Source: Papaver somniferum (taxonomy: Eukaryota > Streptophyta > Magnoliopsida > Ranunculales > Papaveraceae). From it: a stretch of 64,000 nt of DNA. Below, one piece after another: positions 1 to 11,470 of this stretch. The DNA lies in the NCBI RefSeq assembly GCF_003573695.1, contig NC_039363.1:124107302-124171301 (forward strand), in the 5' to 3' direction. Made by a program: the position numbers and the translations under genes. The stretch's first letter is position 1. The number at the start of each line of letters is the position of its first letter. Below the pieces are notes generated by a model that saw only the letters and a list, made by a program, of their open reading frames with translations, made no database searches and was not told the DNA's origin.

Positions 1-584
1 ACTAACAATAGTCTAAAGATCCCTGTCGAAACTCTGAACTAGTTTGAGTGAATCTTATATCAGAAGAGAAGATTCTCAAGCATAAACAAACTAGATGCAA
101 TCAGATTGTTCTCAAACACATGTAAAACAGTGTTCCCTAGGATGAAATCCTCACCTCATACCCATACATAATCACAATAGCATTCAAATGATTATGGTGA
201 TGTCTTATCTACAAAGTTTAATGGTTAAGCAATAAATTGTATTCCTTAATACTATGTCTATCTAGAGTTCAAATATGCTTCGCAGTTATATTTTCAATAT
301 GCATGACTTGAAAAATAGTTAGGGAATGAAACATTTCAAGTCAAATATCACTAACCTCAAGCGGAAGGATGATTGTTTTCGTTGTAGCTCCTTGCTTCTT
401 CACATCTTCAAGTTTTCGCAATACTTGTAATGTCTCATATCCTAATACTTTAAAGCTAACCTATACGAAGTTGACTCTAGTATATAATCGAGCAACTCTT
501 AACATGAGTTTTGATTCACTAAAATATGACAACCAAAATTGACATACCAACGCTTGGTGGGTTCAACCGAGCTATGCTCTAACA
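1..584 (-). repeat. LTR fragment, family B (minus orientation, truncated by window edge)
   Basis: This stretch matches 32660-34503 of the window closely, for example in the blocks around 12-100 and 120-580. On the minus strand it begins TGTTAGAGCATAGC at 584, the TG start expected of an LTR. It interrupts the LINE coding sequence at 585, inside the zinc-knuckle region of the reverse transcriptase, so it is a later insertion into the LINE. The other end lies outside the window, so a target duplication cannot be checked. No protein-coding sequence is seen in it. Confidence 0.75.
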
Positions 585-1840
585 CCTTGTGTTGTTAACA
601 TTGCATCCTCTTCTTAAAAGATTATCTACAGTGGGAATAGCATTTTGAGCAGCTGACCATAAGAAGATTTGAACTTTTGGAGGGACATGCTTTATCCACA
701 TACAAGATTAAGGAACTTGAGAGGAGGGGGTGTCTGCTATTTCAATCAACCAGTTATAACAGTTTTTTGTGGAGAATCTATATGTGCCTCTCCATTGAAT
801 TGAATCTTCTTCTTTTGTGAAAACTGGGGGTTCTGCAAGCAAGTGTAATAGTTCTGTAATCTCTATAAGTTCTTCATTGTTTAAGTTTCTTTTCATCTGG
901 CAATTCCAAGAGCCATTTGTCACCATATCTCTGAGTGTAGCATTTTTGTGTAGAGCAATCTTATATATTCTTGGAAATCTCTCTTTAAGTGGCATCTCTA
1001 TCTTCCATTTGTCCCACCAAAATTTAATTGATTTCCCATCTTCAATCTCGGCATCAGTGTTAGCTTCAATAATGTACTTCTGTTTTTGAATTCCTTTCCA
1101 TATCCCCCTTCCTTGTGGCTGAATTGAGTTCTGGACCCATAAATCTGCTTGATCTCCATGCATTTTGTAATTCACCACTTTTCTCCACAGCTGCTTCTTT
1201 TCATGTGCATATCTCCAAGTCCATTTGGAGATTAGTGCTTTATTTGTTAATCTTAAGCATCTAATTCCCAAACCTCCAAGTTTCTTTGGTTTACTTATTT
1301 TGTCCCATCAAATCCAGTTAATTTTCCTTTTTTCAATAGAAGATCCCCAGATAAAAGCTCTCATGATTTGAGTCAGTTTCTGCTCCACCTTTGCTGGCAT
1401 AGTAAATATTGAGAGAAAATATATGGGTAGACTAGATAATGTAGATTTTATCAAAGTCACCCTCCCAGCTTTTGTGAAGAACCTTCTCTTCCATAATGCC
1501 AACTTTTTTTGGAATTTCTCTATAACCACATCCCATATTGAAGCATTTCTACTATTGGCACCTACTTGAAGCCCAAGGTATTTAAGAGGTAATTGTTCAA
1601 TTCCACAGTTAAGAATCTCAGCCATTTCCTGAATTTTGTCATCTGCTCCAACACTGAGGGTTGAACTTTTGGATAAATTCACCTTCAGCCCTGTCATTGC
1701 TTCAAATATCTGTAAAATGATGAGAAGGTTTTCAACCTCTTCCTCTTTAGCATCTAGAAACACTAGAGTATCATCTGCATATTGTAAATGAGACACTGCC
1801 AATCCATTAGTTATGGAGAACCCTGAATTCCCAAGTTTCT
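585..1840 (-). pseudogene. LINE (L1-type) reverse transcriptase fragment
   Basis: The minus strand encodes the C-terminal half of a plant non-LTR reverse transcriptase. The catalytic YADD motif is in the piece read from 1802. It is followed by the usual NLSKS and YLGLQVG motifs, the GGLGIRCL motif near 1270, and the zf-RVT segment (WIKHVPPKVQIFLW) at about 640-700. A stop codon near 1308 separates two otherwise continuous blocks, and another break occurs near 708. The N-terminal endonuclease and first RT half are missing beyond about 1840. At 585 the frame runs into an LTR insertion. The element is therefore dead. Its RT would copy LINE RNA by target-primed reverse transcription in the nucleus. 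Confidence 0.9.
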
Positions 1841-1929
1841 AGAAACACTGCCGGTCCATCTAGAAACGCTAGAATTCCCGGGTCCCGTTGAGTGCATCAT
1901 CACTCCCACATCTTGCATACAATATAATC

Positions 1930-2080
1930 CGCAACATGTGTTAGAGATTCGGATATGGTTATCCTCCATTTAAAAATGTGTCATTTGAAATTATGAGCAC
2001 AAGTTTCTATTAGTATTCCTCCTGTTAGTCAATTCTATTTGTCAGTAAAATTTCATCGAATGGAATTAGATCCTTTTGAG
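1930..2080 (+). repeat. Direct repeat copy 1 (partner 2393-2545)
   Basis: About 150 bp starting GCAACATGTGTTAGAGATTC recurs at 2393-2545 with few differences, in the same orientation and about 465 bp apart. The sequence between the copies does not repeat again. It could be a segmental duplication or the ends of a small terminal-repeat element, but no TG...CA ends or target duplication are clear. Confidence 0.7.
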
Positions 2081-2392
2081 TGTATCATTTCTATGCCGGA
2101 TGCATTTATAGAGAATGCAGTCCGTGGAGTTGCTCATACTACGCTTACACTTCACACTTACGGCAGCTCCCTGTAAATTATGTACTATTTAAGTATATGC
2201 ATTAATTAGGATCGAATTCGACATATGTGTTTAATAATACGCATCTAGGACGGGATCGGGTCGGCCATGACATTCGCACTCTCCTAAAGAACTGGATTTT
2301 TTTTTTTTTATTAAAAGTTATTGGACATATCAACATATTTCTGGTCTTTCCCTTTAGTTATTCATATCCTCCTCCTCCTGCAGTACATTATT

Positions 2393-2545
2393 TTCGCAAC
2401 ATGTGTTAAGAGATTCGGATATGCTTTATCCTCCATTTAAAAATGTGTCATTTGAAATTATGAGCACAAGTTTCTAGTAGTATTCCTCCTATTAGTCAAT
2501 TGTATTTGTCAGTAAAATTTCTTCCAATGAAATTAGATCCTTTGT
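2393..2545 (+). repeat. Direct repeat copy 2 (partner 1930-2080)
   Basis: Second copy of the 150-bp repeat, sharing the block with AAAATGTGTCATTTGAAATT and the flanking bases. Both copies carry small substitutions and indels, so the duplication is not recent. Confidence 0.7.
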
Positions 2546-5500
2546 TTTTGCCTTTTGTTAATGTAATCTTCATTTTCAAATGGTAGTAAAGAAATCCAGA
2601 TAACAGATACCAAAACAAACACTTGGAAGAAAAGAGAAAATTCTATTGTACTTTCAATGTGTTCATGTTGATTTTTTAAATGCCAACGGGTTTCCAGTTG
2701 ATTCTTTATAGAAGGTTTGGCGTGGTTTTTACCTTAATCCAATGGAATGGATCATTGGATCCTTCATGTATTCATTATCCTATTAGAAGATTATCTTTCT
2801 GTTTGTTTGTTCGATTTCGACGACCACCACTGGAGTACTACGAGATATCACTTTTCAGTGCGAACTAACATGTTGTACATACTACTTTTACTTGGCACGT
2901 CCATCCCAGACCTGTAGAACTATTTTCAGTACTTTTTATTTGCAAGCTAAGAGATCTTTGTTTTATCGAGGCGTTTTGGACCATGGTTCTGCCCGTCTGT
3001 CTCGATGGTTAAGCCTCGAGAATCACTGGTTCCGGGTCCCTATATCAGCTTCTATGCAAGTGCTCCCTTTTGTCGCCTCTACTTGGAAATGCATTTCTGC
3101 TAGGCTTTCAATCCTTGATTCTGTCTGGCCCATTAGTTTACCCTCAAGAAGTACTTGTCCGGACCTGAATCAATAATGCCTTCTCTACTCTGCCAATGCA
3201 ATATTGCAATTAGCAAACCACATACTTTGCGTATAGCATGAAAGTACAATAATGCCTTCTTTTTCCTCTGGACGGATACCGGAGACCGCCGGACCCGAGC
3301 GAGCAAAAGCAGATAAGTGAAACTCTTTGAAGTCTGAATCACTCTTCCTCATCATAAATGGATGTTTAGAAAGAGTGGTGCAGAAAGATGTTATGTTAAA
3401 GAGAGGAGCACTACCACTTTTCTTACATATGTACAGTGCTAGTAAGAAACTAGAGCTTCTTTACATAAGTGAACCACTGAACCCTCAGAAAGCTACAGTC
3501 TACTACATACCCAATGTAGAAACTATTTAGCTCCCCACTATGACGCCTGCTCCTTCAGAAGATAACGTAACCTCAGCCTCACATGTAATAGTGAGTAGTC
3601 CATTGTGAACCAATATAATTAACTCTTGTGTTGGACCATCGAGATTTGAATAAAATATCGGGCTCGCCGGATATCATCATTGTAGCCAGCAGTAACAAGT
3701 GTGATAGGCAAGGTAAACTATGTCAGTGATTTGGATGACTTTATAGGTGGAGCTGAAGAAACAATCAAATGCAGCTGACCTCGGTCAAGCCGGCGATCGA
3801 TGATCACTGTTGTAGCTTACCGGGTAACAAAAGTCATGTGGGAAGAGGGTTTGACATTCGGTCTTCTTTCCTCTCTTTATATGTAAAGAGATAATTAAGT
3901 TTTATCATTAATGATGCAACAAATATCAGCTTTGGCTTTCCCTTTGGCCCTTTTTTTACCCTTTTGCTTTCTTGAGAGCAGTGTGGTGTTTTCGGGGCTT
4001 AAAAAGAATGTGGAATTTTTGAGTATTTAACTTCATCCCATATGCAACTAAATTTTGTTCACTGCTTCCTCTTTTGTTTTTCTTTTAGTATCATTTTGTG
4101 CGTTTCGAATTTAGTGTTGTTGAACTTGAACTACTACTAACTAGCTGGATAACATTTAATCCAACATCAATCACTAGCAACCACTTTGTTTCCTTTCTTT
4201 CTTTTTTTTTTTCTCTTTTTCTTACCTTCACATTCACTCCAACTACTGATTTGACACCTCCTCGATATGTTGTCTCGTTTTCTTTGCACTGTAAAACCGA
4301 ACCCCAACAGTGAAATCCAGAGAGAGATAACCGAGGACGAACGAAGTAATAGCTTACCGCCTTACCGGTAAGTGGTCCTGCGTACAACACTGGCGGATCG
4401 CCTAGATTGAAATTTGGAGGACTGAGGAGGTAAAAAAAAAAAAGAAACTCACTGCCCGTATTCTAACACAAACAACACGATTCACAATGCAGCGACTTAC
4501 TCGTAACTGGTTCTGCCCCGCAGGTTTTCAAATGGCGAAACATTATAGCCAAGAAAAGGAAAGGGTCTAAAACATGCTCAACATCCGAACCAGGTCCACT
4601 AATGCGTTTTATAACTCAAAAATAAAGCATTTTACACTTCTCTTTTCTTGAGTGACGTTACGTAAAGAATATGCATCCCTCCTGCTCTTCACAGAACAGC
4701 ACTACTACGATTGCTTTATATTGACCAGTTCATTTTCTTTGTACCACGCAAGAAAAACTAGTTTAAGGCTGAATATATATGCAGTGAGCATAGGGACCTG
4801 CACACAAGATTTACTCTCCCCCCCGACTCTTTAACTCTGCGAGCGGCGCGGCCCTCTTTCTAGTTTCAAGATATCACTATGCATCTGTACGTCTACTGTC
4901 TCCTCTACCTCTGCAGCTAGAGATGATAACTTGATAAGTAAATGAATTGACTGAGTAGTTGGGGACAAAAAGGCTGGTTCTGCAAAGTTAAATTAAGGAC
5001 TTCTGATATGCATGAACTTATCACTGATATCAGTCACAGTATAAAGATACTGAAGAAGATCAATGTCCCGTATAGCTTACACAAAGATACTGATATCATT
5101 AAATCGAAAACCGGTTCTTGCTCATTTTAGTTTAGCCTCTCAGAGATCTTACAGAAATGAAGTCTAAATTTTCCCTTGTTCCATGATAACATTAATGAAT
5201 GATAATTAATCTTTTGATTTTTCCCAAGTCAAAATAAAGGCGCAAAGTACAATTGAGTACTGCTAACTATGAGACCCGAGGAGGTATAGTAGTAGTGATG
5301 ATCCCTCCCTCATCGATTGGGTCCTCCACTATGGTCTACGGATATCCATCCACTCCCATCCCTTTTCGTTTTCAATTGATTGATTAAAGTGTTTGCCCAG
5401 TCACACTAGCAAGTGAACTTTCTACTGTTTCACCTGTCATTCAAACTCTTTGAAATGTACCACAAAGAAAAAGGTTTGTTAGACCGATTGCGGAAACAGG

Positions 5501-5750
5501 ATACCGAACCGAGTTTCCACATTTTGTGTTTGCAAATTTTGATGCCACCTGAACCGACTCGTCATGATGATGTGCTTATGGCAATTATCCAAATTTAATA
5601 ACGGGTTTGCTCCATTTTCAGCTTGGTTTTTGCTAGAACACTTGGATTCAAATGTTTTGCCATAGAGCTAAGATAGGCGAAGTAACAGTTGCACAGACAC
5701 TGCTCCACACTTTCACAACAGTATTCTAAACTTCTGAAACAAACTCGTCT

Positions 5751-5755
5751 GCGGG

Positions 5756-5798
<43 letters not shown>

Positions 5799-5823
5799 GC
5801 GTGTTCGATCCACGCTCACCGCA
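5751..5823 (+). tRNA. trnF-GAA (nuclear): tRNA-Phe (anticodon GAA)
   Basis: A 73-nt tRNA begins GCGGGGATAGCTCAG and ends CACCGCA. The anticodon GAA is at 5784-5786 in a CTGAAGA loop. The D arm (GCTCAGTTGGGAGAGC) and the T arm (GTTCGATCC, giving boxes A and B of the internal RNA polymerase III promoter) are intact. There is no encoded CCA and no intron. A T7 run at 5824-5830 is a pol III terminator, and a CAA motif about 10 nt upstream fits plant tRNA genes. The sequence agrees, from memory, with the classical plant cytosolic tRNA-Phe, including the G-A mismatch in the acceptor stem. It decodes UUC/UUU in the cytosol. It looks functional. Confidence 0.97.
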
Positions 5824-5830
5824 TTTTTTT

Positions 5831-6178
5831 ATGTCACTTTTTCACTAGATAAGTTATTACAGCAGGCTGTGCACCATAGACACCAATTCTTATCTGAATT
5901 ACCAACCCGGTAATGCCAAAATTCTGGCACCAAAGTGTACGTATTTCTTACACGGAACTTCTTCTCAATGCAATACCAATGTTTGAATGTTTGATGGTTT
6001 TGGACGGAGTACCCCATACCATTTTACCTCTACTCTTTTAAAGAAACATAGACCCAGTCGACTCAGATTATTAACCAGTCCATACTAGAAAACAGACGAT
6101 ACTGGTGACATCCTCTGTTATCGAATTGTACGTCCGGCAGTAACAACCAAGAACTCTCTCTGTCTCTACTAGTCTCTC
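5831..6178. other. Intergenic, nothing recognised
   Basis: About 350 bp between the tRNA gene and the inverted-repeat element. No coding or RNA feature was recognised. Confidence 0.5.
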
Positions 6179-6184
6179 TACAAA

Positions 6185-6878
6185 GCCTAGTTAGCAATTC
6201 GGGATTCGGCAAACGTACGGAACGGCAAACGTACGAGTATTATACGGTTTTGTAAAATCCAAATTCGGTCCAAAATTCGGTCAACGGGACGTGATTCGTC
6301 ATTAATTCGGAACGGCATACGAACGTGTATAATTCGATTTGTAAATGTGAGTTCGGCTCTGAAAATTCGGTATCTATATATAACAAATAATTTGTATTTA
6401 TAAGGTCATAGACCAATTTTTATGCATGTGTGAGTTATTTAAGGAAAAAATAAACTCAATATGATGATATTAATAATATATACAACATTGGTTATCCAAG
6501 AGGACGTCGTATGGTGGTTTAGATGCTTGGTTAGTGAGTTTGAGATCTCTCTCACCTTCACCTTCAAATTTGTTCAATCGTTTTTGTTTCATAAAAATTA
6601 CAACACGTCTAACATTCGGTCGTGTATGCTCGGGAGGCAGTAAAGCCCAAAAAATGGAGTCTTTGAAAAGTAAAAGTTAAAGAATTTATGGCGAATTAAG
6701 CGGACGTGTCATTCGGGATACGTAAAATTCGTGAACGATTCGCGAATAATCCGGGAATGCCACATAATACGTGACTTGGGTTCGGAGTTACAAACGTACG
6801 CGAATAACACGGTAAAATTCGTGATACGGAAAAATTCGCGAATGATTCGCGAATCATTCGCGAACTTACTAACTAGGC
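6185..6878. mobile_element. Non-autonomous inverted-repeat element with TSD TACAAA
   Basis: The element starts GCCTAGTTAG at 6185 and ends CTAACTAGGC at 6878, perfect 10-bp inverted termini. The hexamer TACAAA flanks it directly on both sides (6179-6184 and 6879-6884). Inside, both ends are crowded with short CG-containing words such as CGTACG, ATTCGG, TTCGCGAA and CGAATGATTCG, while the middle (about 6370-6660) is ordinary AT-rich sequence. No transposase is present, so it would need one supplied from elsewhere. A 6-bp duplication does not fit hAT (8), MULE (9) or CACTA (3) cleanly, so the superfamily is uncertain. Confidence 0.75.
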
Positions 6879-6884
6879 TACAAA

Positions 6885-7583
6885 GATGCCGTTTCACTGC
6901 AATAGTGTAAAAAACACTATTTAACCTTCTGTGACACTAGTAGGACCGTCTATCAATCTGGCAGATCTCTTATTTTTGTATCGTTATTATCACGAGATGA
7001 CGAGACCCATTGAGTTTTAGGAGTGATACAAATGGTTTTTGGTTGGTATATTGATGTGATTTTTCTAGGTTATCTCCTATGAAGTAGGTCTACTTGACCA
7101 GTTGACCCTACTGTTTCGGAAGTACTTATCTTCATCCTTCGTTTCCCGCCTAAATGAATAATCACGAGATAGCTTGTGCAATTTTGAAAATTGGAACCAA
7201 GTGAAGCATGGGAAACGCTACTACAATTAGCTTAATGTTCGTATATGATTAATGTGAGGGCTCCCCCAACCCCCATCAATTTCCTCGCAACAGATTATTT
7301 TTCAAAAATTTATGAATGAAATCCCAACAAATAAAACAAACAATCAAGTACTCATATTAAATGTTCTTTCGAGAATCGGGGTTATATTGATACCAGTGCG
7401 ATTAGATTCAGTGTTTACTTTGTCATTCAAATAAAAGATGCAAAATGATAACAAAAAAAAAATGCTTCCTATACACGTTTGGCGACTCGATAGTGTTTTG
7501 GATCGTTCATTTACCAAGTAGTTCGGATTCACTGGGAACCGCACGTGTATCCTACCAGGATTTATAAGAGTGATATATTATCT
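6885..7583. other. Intergenic, nothing recognised
   Basis: About 700 bp between two DNA elements. Only short unassigned open frames occur. Confidence 0.45.
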
Positions 7584-7908
7584 CTAAGAGCAGTTCCTAT
7601 GGATTCAACAAACTTTTGCTCCCACTATGGACTCAACAAACATGAAAAAATTGATGTTCAAACCAACAAAATTTGTTGGTTTGTTGAGTGAGTTAAAACA
7701 TATAGAGTGCGGTTGATGAAAGGCCGGGCGATCTTGTCCCTAACGTTGGCGCTTGAGCCAAAGACGCTGGCGCTTGTATTACTAACGCCAGCTTTTACTC
7801 CACACTCCAGCATCGTTCCTGAAAGCGCCGAATTTTTCATCAAAGCGCTAACGGTTGAATCTGGACAGCTTGGAACTCTTGTGATCTAACGGCTATAATT
7901 TTTGAGTT

Positions 7909-7917
7909 CTATAAATA
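7909..7917 (+). promoter_or_regulatory. TATA box of the MYB/SANT-like transposon gene
   Basis: The motif CTATAAATA lies about 107 bp before the ATG at 8024, with an A/C-rich leader rich in TTCAA and ACA words. Spacing fits a plant RNA polymerase II promoter. Confidence 0.6.
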
Positions 7918-8023
7918 CTCTCCATTTCAACTCCAAATTTACATTCACACATCTAGTCGTTTTTACTCTTCTCTGAGCTTAAAAAAAATTCTTCAATTTC
8001 AACAAATTTTTCAATTATTGAAC

Positions 8024-8428
8024 ATGTCCCGGCCCTTGTTAGTTCGGCGCGCTCTCTATACTAAAGAAGAAGATGAATCTATTTGCAGAAACTATGTTTT
8101 TTTATTTACTCAGCTTGCTTCAACAAACTATCCATATGTGAATTTTTGGGCAGTTATTCACGACGGGTTCTGCAGTGACACCTGTAATTCGAGTCGTCGT
8201 CCTATATGCGATATAATAAATCGTTTTAATTAAGAAAGAAGTAAGTGAGTTTGTAGCTTTTAACCATACAAGCCAATCAATATAGACTGAGAGGTGAAAC
8301 TGATGATGAGATGGTAACAGGATCTTTGGCTGAATGGCGAAGATGGAAAAATGTTGCTTTTCCTTTCGAAAAATATTTCGAAGTCTTTAAGCTGTTGAAC
8401 AGTTTCAACCCTTTTTTGAAGCTAATGT
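8024..8428 (+). pseudogene. MYB/SANT-like (NAM-associated type) protein of a Harbinger element, broken
   Basis: From the ATG at 8024 the frame reads MSRPLLVRRALYTKEEDESI and continues to a stop at about 8231. It resembles the trihelix/MYB-like domain of plant Harbinger ORF1 proteins: TKEEDESICRNY, then NFWAVIHDGF, then RPICDIINRF. After the stop, another frame continues with EFVAFNHTSQSI, then AEWRRWKN and FEKYFEVFKLL, up to about 8428, matching the later helices of this family. A frameshift or lost splice site therefore breaks the gene. In active elements this protein binds DNA and helps the transposase reach the nucleus. Here it is probably dead. Confidence 0.65.
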
Positions 8429-8562
8429 AGTCCGCCGTAATTCAGTGAAGCTAATGTAAAATGCCTAATTTTAAGCATATGTAATTTCATTTAATTCAGA
8501 CTGTCATACTTTTAAAACTAAAATTACAAATGTAGCAGAATTAAAACTTACAAACAATCTCT

Positions 8563-10885
8563 CTAACGTCGCTCATTGCTATCTCTCCCATTGTTATCTT
8601 CTGGAGTCAAGAATTCTCCAAGATCTGGGGATAGACCTAGGATATCCTCAATTTCCAACATATTAAGTAAATTACCATAAGGAGATAAAGATAGTTGAAC
8701 AACATTAGGCGATTGGAAACCACTAGGCGATTGTTGGAAAGCACTCGGTGCATTCGGTCCTCCAAGCATATAAGATTTTTGTTGTTGTGGTGATGGTGGC
8801 GTAACATTGTAGCAATCATTTGGGTTGTAGGGCGAGAATGATGATGAAATGCGCCTAGGATCTATCCGAAATACTTGAGGTAGTATTGCGTCGTATGTGT
8901 GGTGAAGAAGAACTTTGTCGTACTTGTGTTTCTCCCACCAATGTTTCTTCACTATCGTGCCATGATCTGTTGCTCCTGGTGGAATCGGAAGACTGTGACC
9001 GCCGCATATCATCATTTAACAGTTGGAATCAATCCAGACATTGTGTTCTCGTGCCATTTCCGACACACATTTAAGTGTATAGCCTCCATTTGACTATTCT
9101 TCCAATGCAAATCGTTCAGTTGGTTCTGCAACTCTTCCTCACTGGCAGTGACATTGCAGTAAAGATCTTCACGTTCCACAGCTTGGGAAACAATGGGGAT
9201 CGTGGTTGGCTCACCTTGTGAAGTAATACTTTCCATCTCCTAACGAATTTCGGGCATATTTGACGAAGATGGTGAAGAACTTACACCCATGGTGGGGTAA
9301 GTCATAAAGCATCGCTCTTTTGGAGGTGGCTGGCTACAAACGATATTTGCATAATGGGACAGGCGTAATAACCCTGAGAAATCAAACTCATAGATGTGCA
9401 TGTTGTGTGTCCCAGTTATAGGCTTCGTAATCGACTTGTACCAGGTGACATACTCCGTTTTACTAATATCCCTCTGTGTATTTAGTTCATACCTCGCCCA
9501 ATTGGTTCTTCTCATGTGATCAAAATCTGATCCAGAGGTTTGCATCTGTTGTGGAAGGTTAATTGCAATTGCATATATCCCTTGCATTTGGTACTGCAGT
9601 CTTTGTCTCAGGTACCAAACCCCTCTTTCTAATTGTGGAGTGTAAAAATCAATGTAAGGGTGAACAACGACGTTGTTGTGGCTCCGAGTCATCTAATGAA
9701 ACCTCTGAACAAAACTGGAACCCAACATGTCGCTGCCAGTCCCCTTTGCTAAGTTGGTCGAGATGTATATATCCAACATTGGAAATATTTGAGTATCGTC
9801 TTTAAGGATTGGTTTACTAACACGGAAGTAGGTATACCACCAATACTGCAAATTACTCCATAGTTTTAGTATTTTGACTTAATCTACATTTGCTCATAAA
9901 AATTATTTAAATTTTAAAATAATAATTTTGATATTTATCTCTATGATGCCCCAGAAACCAGAGAAGTTATCTCCGCCCATGGACGCATGATCCAGCCCAC
10001 AGTATAATTCTGCTAAAATTGCAGATCCCAAGTTATAATTTGGAGCTTTGTCAAGATCTTCTAACGCTTGAAGCTAACCAACACGAGCAACAGAAATTGA
10101 GTTTGGAAAGAATGTCAGACCCGGTACCCATAAGATAAACATCCTTTTGAGTTCAGGATAGTCATCTACATGTTTTGGATTTCTGGGTTGGTTAAGGAAA
10201 TACTTCAATAATGAACATTTAATCCCACCTCCTTTCAATTGTTTATAATCTCCAGGTATTTCTGAATCTATAAACGAGGGAAAAAGCGTCTCCCATTTAC
10301 TATTTGATATCCATTCATCTTGGTTGAATGGTGCTGGCTCTCCCATTCCACTTGGGATTCCACAAATGAAATACAAATCAAGGAGCGTAATTCCTATTAC
10401 AAGTATATATCAACTATGATTAATTCTTTTGATTATATAATAATTATTTAAAAAATATAATTTAAGTTAAGTTAAACAAGCTTACCAATTTCAAAATCCA
10501 AAAAATGGAATGTGTGCGTCGTCGCCCACCATCTTTCTACCACTTTTTATGAAATTCTGATGTTGTGTCTTTTAGGCTTCACACTATAAAGCGCACGTCA
10601 GGGATATCTGTCAACCCTTTCTCGGACTTGAAGGGGTAAAGCTTCATAAACAACCTTTAAGTCTGAAAATCCACCTCTCATTCTAAAATAATCCTCAGAC
10701 CGATCTTGATGCCCCGACGCATGACCTTGGACTAATGATGGAGCAACAACGACACTCGGCGAAGCAAACTTTGCTTTCCGATTTTGAGAAAAATCTACAT
10801 CTGTGGCAGGTCGCGGTGCCGGTTCATTTTTCCGATCTCTTCTCTTTTTTACACTATTGATCGCTTTTCTTAAACTGTCGCTCAC
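8563..10885 (-). pseudogene. Plant mobile domain (PMD) protein gene, decayed, inside the Harbinger-type element
   Basis: The minus strand carries a PMD (aminotransferase-like plant mobile domain) gene in several blocks. An N-terminal block (10885-10598) starts MSDSLRKAINSVKKRR and contains GGFSDLKVVYEALPL. An exon ending at 10486 reads RWWATTHTFHFLDFEIG. The exon from 10393 reads GITLLDLYFICGIPSGM, then RMFILWVPGLTFFPNSISVA, then YNLGSAILAELYCGLDHASM. Donor GTAAGC at 10485 and an acceptor after 10393 join these in frame. Later blocks (about 9830-8563) give VWWYTYFRV, QLERGVWYLRQRLQ, WYKSITKPITG and a Q/P/S-rich tail. In-frame stops (one TGG-to-TAG near 10074, others near 9690, 9240 and 9010) show decay. 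PMD proteins occur in plant transposons and in the MAIN/MAIL1 family, which has roles in silencing and genome stability. Confidence 0.75.
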
Positions 10886-11251
10886 ATTGTATCCAAAAAT
10901 TTTGATTTAGAAGAAGGAAATAGTAGTGGTGTGACTGAAAATGAAATCAGTCGAAGGAATTTACAGTTTTGCAAATATAGACGTTGGAGATATGAACGTT
11001 GGCGATTTTGTTTCTCAAGCCCGCGTTGATAGGACCAATGCCAGAGTTTGTATTTTCAATGCCTGCGCTTTTCCTACCAACGCCAGTGTGTGTCTCAAGC
11101 ACTGGCGCTTGATGATAAACCGCCCAGTGCTTTATCATAGTTAAAAAATCAGTTTGGCCATCCACTTAGCTCAACAAAAAAGTGGATTTGACCATTGCAA
11201 TAGGAATTGCCCTAACGAAATCAGTGTTCCCGGTGAACAGAACAGAAGAAG

Positions 11252-11470
11252 ATGGACAGCGAATTGAAGGTCTTGGCTGATTATTTTTTTTCACATTTCC
11301 CTTTTACAAGAGATATTACATTTTCAAATGCAGATACCGTTCCTACCACGTTTACTTGCCAGCCAGATTTTGAGAAAATAAAACAATTGCGAAACAATAT
11401 TGGTGCTAGGCATTTTAAAAAACTTGTCAATTCATTTAATTTGACCAATGTTGACACTTTGACAAGCTAA
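11252..11470 (+). CDS. Unknown 72-residue open frame
   Basis: The frame reads MDSELKVLADYFFSHFPFTR, then PDFEKIKQLRNNIGARHFKK, and ends in a stop at 11468-11470. It begins 39 bp beyond the right end of the Harbinger-type element. The composition looks protein-like (charged helical segment, no low complexity). There is no obvious signal peptide or membrane segment. I do not recognise the family. It may be the first exon of a lost gene, a gene fragment carried by an element, or chance. No convincing downstream exon was seen before CYCD3. Confidence 0.3.
   Translation: MDSELKVLADYFFSHFPFTRDITFSNADTVPTTFTCQPDFEKIKQLRNNIGARHFKKLVNSFNLTNVDTLTS

Larger units (their letters stand above)
1841..5750. 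other. Intergenic stretch without recognised genes
   Basis: About 3.9 kb with only short open frames that I cannot assign. It holds a dispersed direct repeat (1930-2080 and 2393-2545), a higher-GC patch near 3040-3310, and homopolymer or pyrimidine-rich stretches near 4195-4225. No splice-consistent coding series, conserved domain or transposon end was recognised. Confidence 0.5.
7587..11213. mobile_element. PIF/Harbinger-type element carrying a PMD gene
   Basis: The left end reads GAGCAGTTCCTATGG after a TAA. The right end, read on the minus strand, is GGGCAATTCCTATTG and is followed on the plus strand by TAA. A 3-bp TAA/TTA duplication and termini starting G-R-G-C-A fit PIF/Harbinger elements. 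Both subterminal regions (about 7735-7850 and 10995-11115) carry the same short words, variants of GGCGCTTG and AACGCCAG, in opposite orientation, which ties the two ends to one element. It holds a MYB/SANT-like gene with its own TATA box on the plus strand and a PMD gene on the minus strand, both broken. No DDE transposase was found. The exact ends could be off by a few bases. Confidence 0.7.

Noticed and set aside
2680..3320. Possible organellar insert: two short frames and a higher-GC patch
   Set aside because: The composition hints at mitochondrial DNA, but I recognise no organellar gene. A search against organelle genomes would decide it.
4091..4390. 99-codon minus-strand frame
   Set aside because: It reads through a T-rich tract on the plus strand (KKKERKE run) and overlaps a plus-strand frame; no domain.
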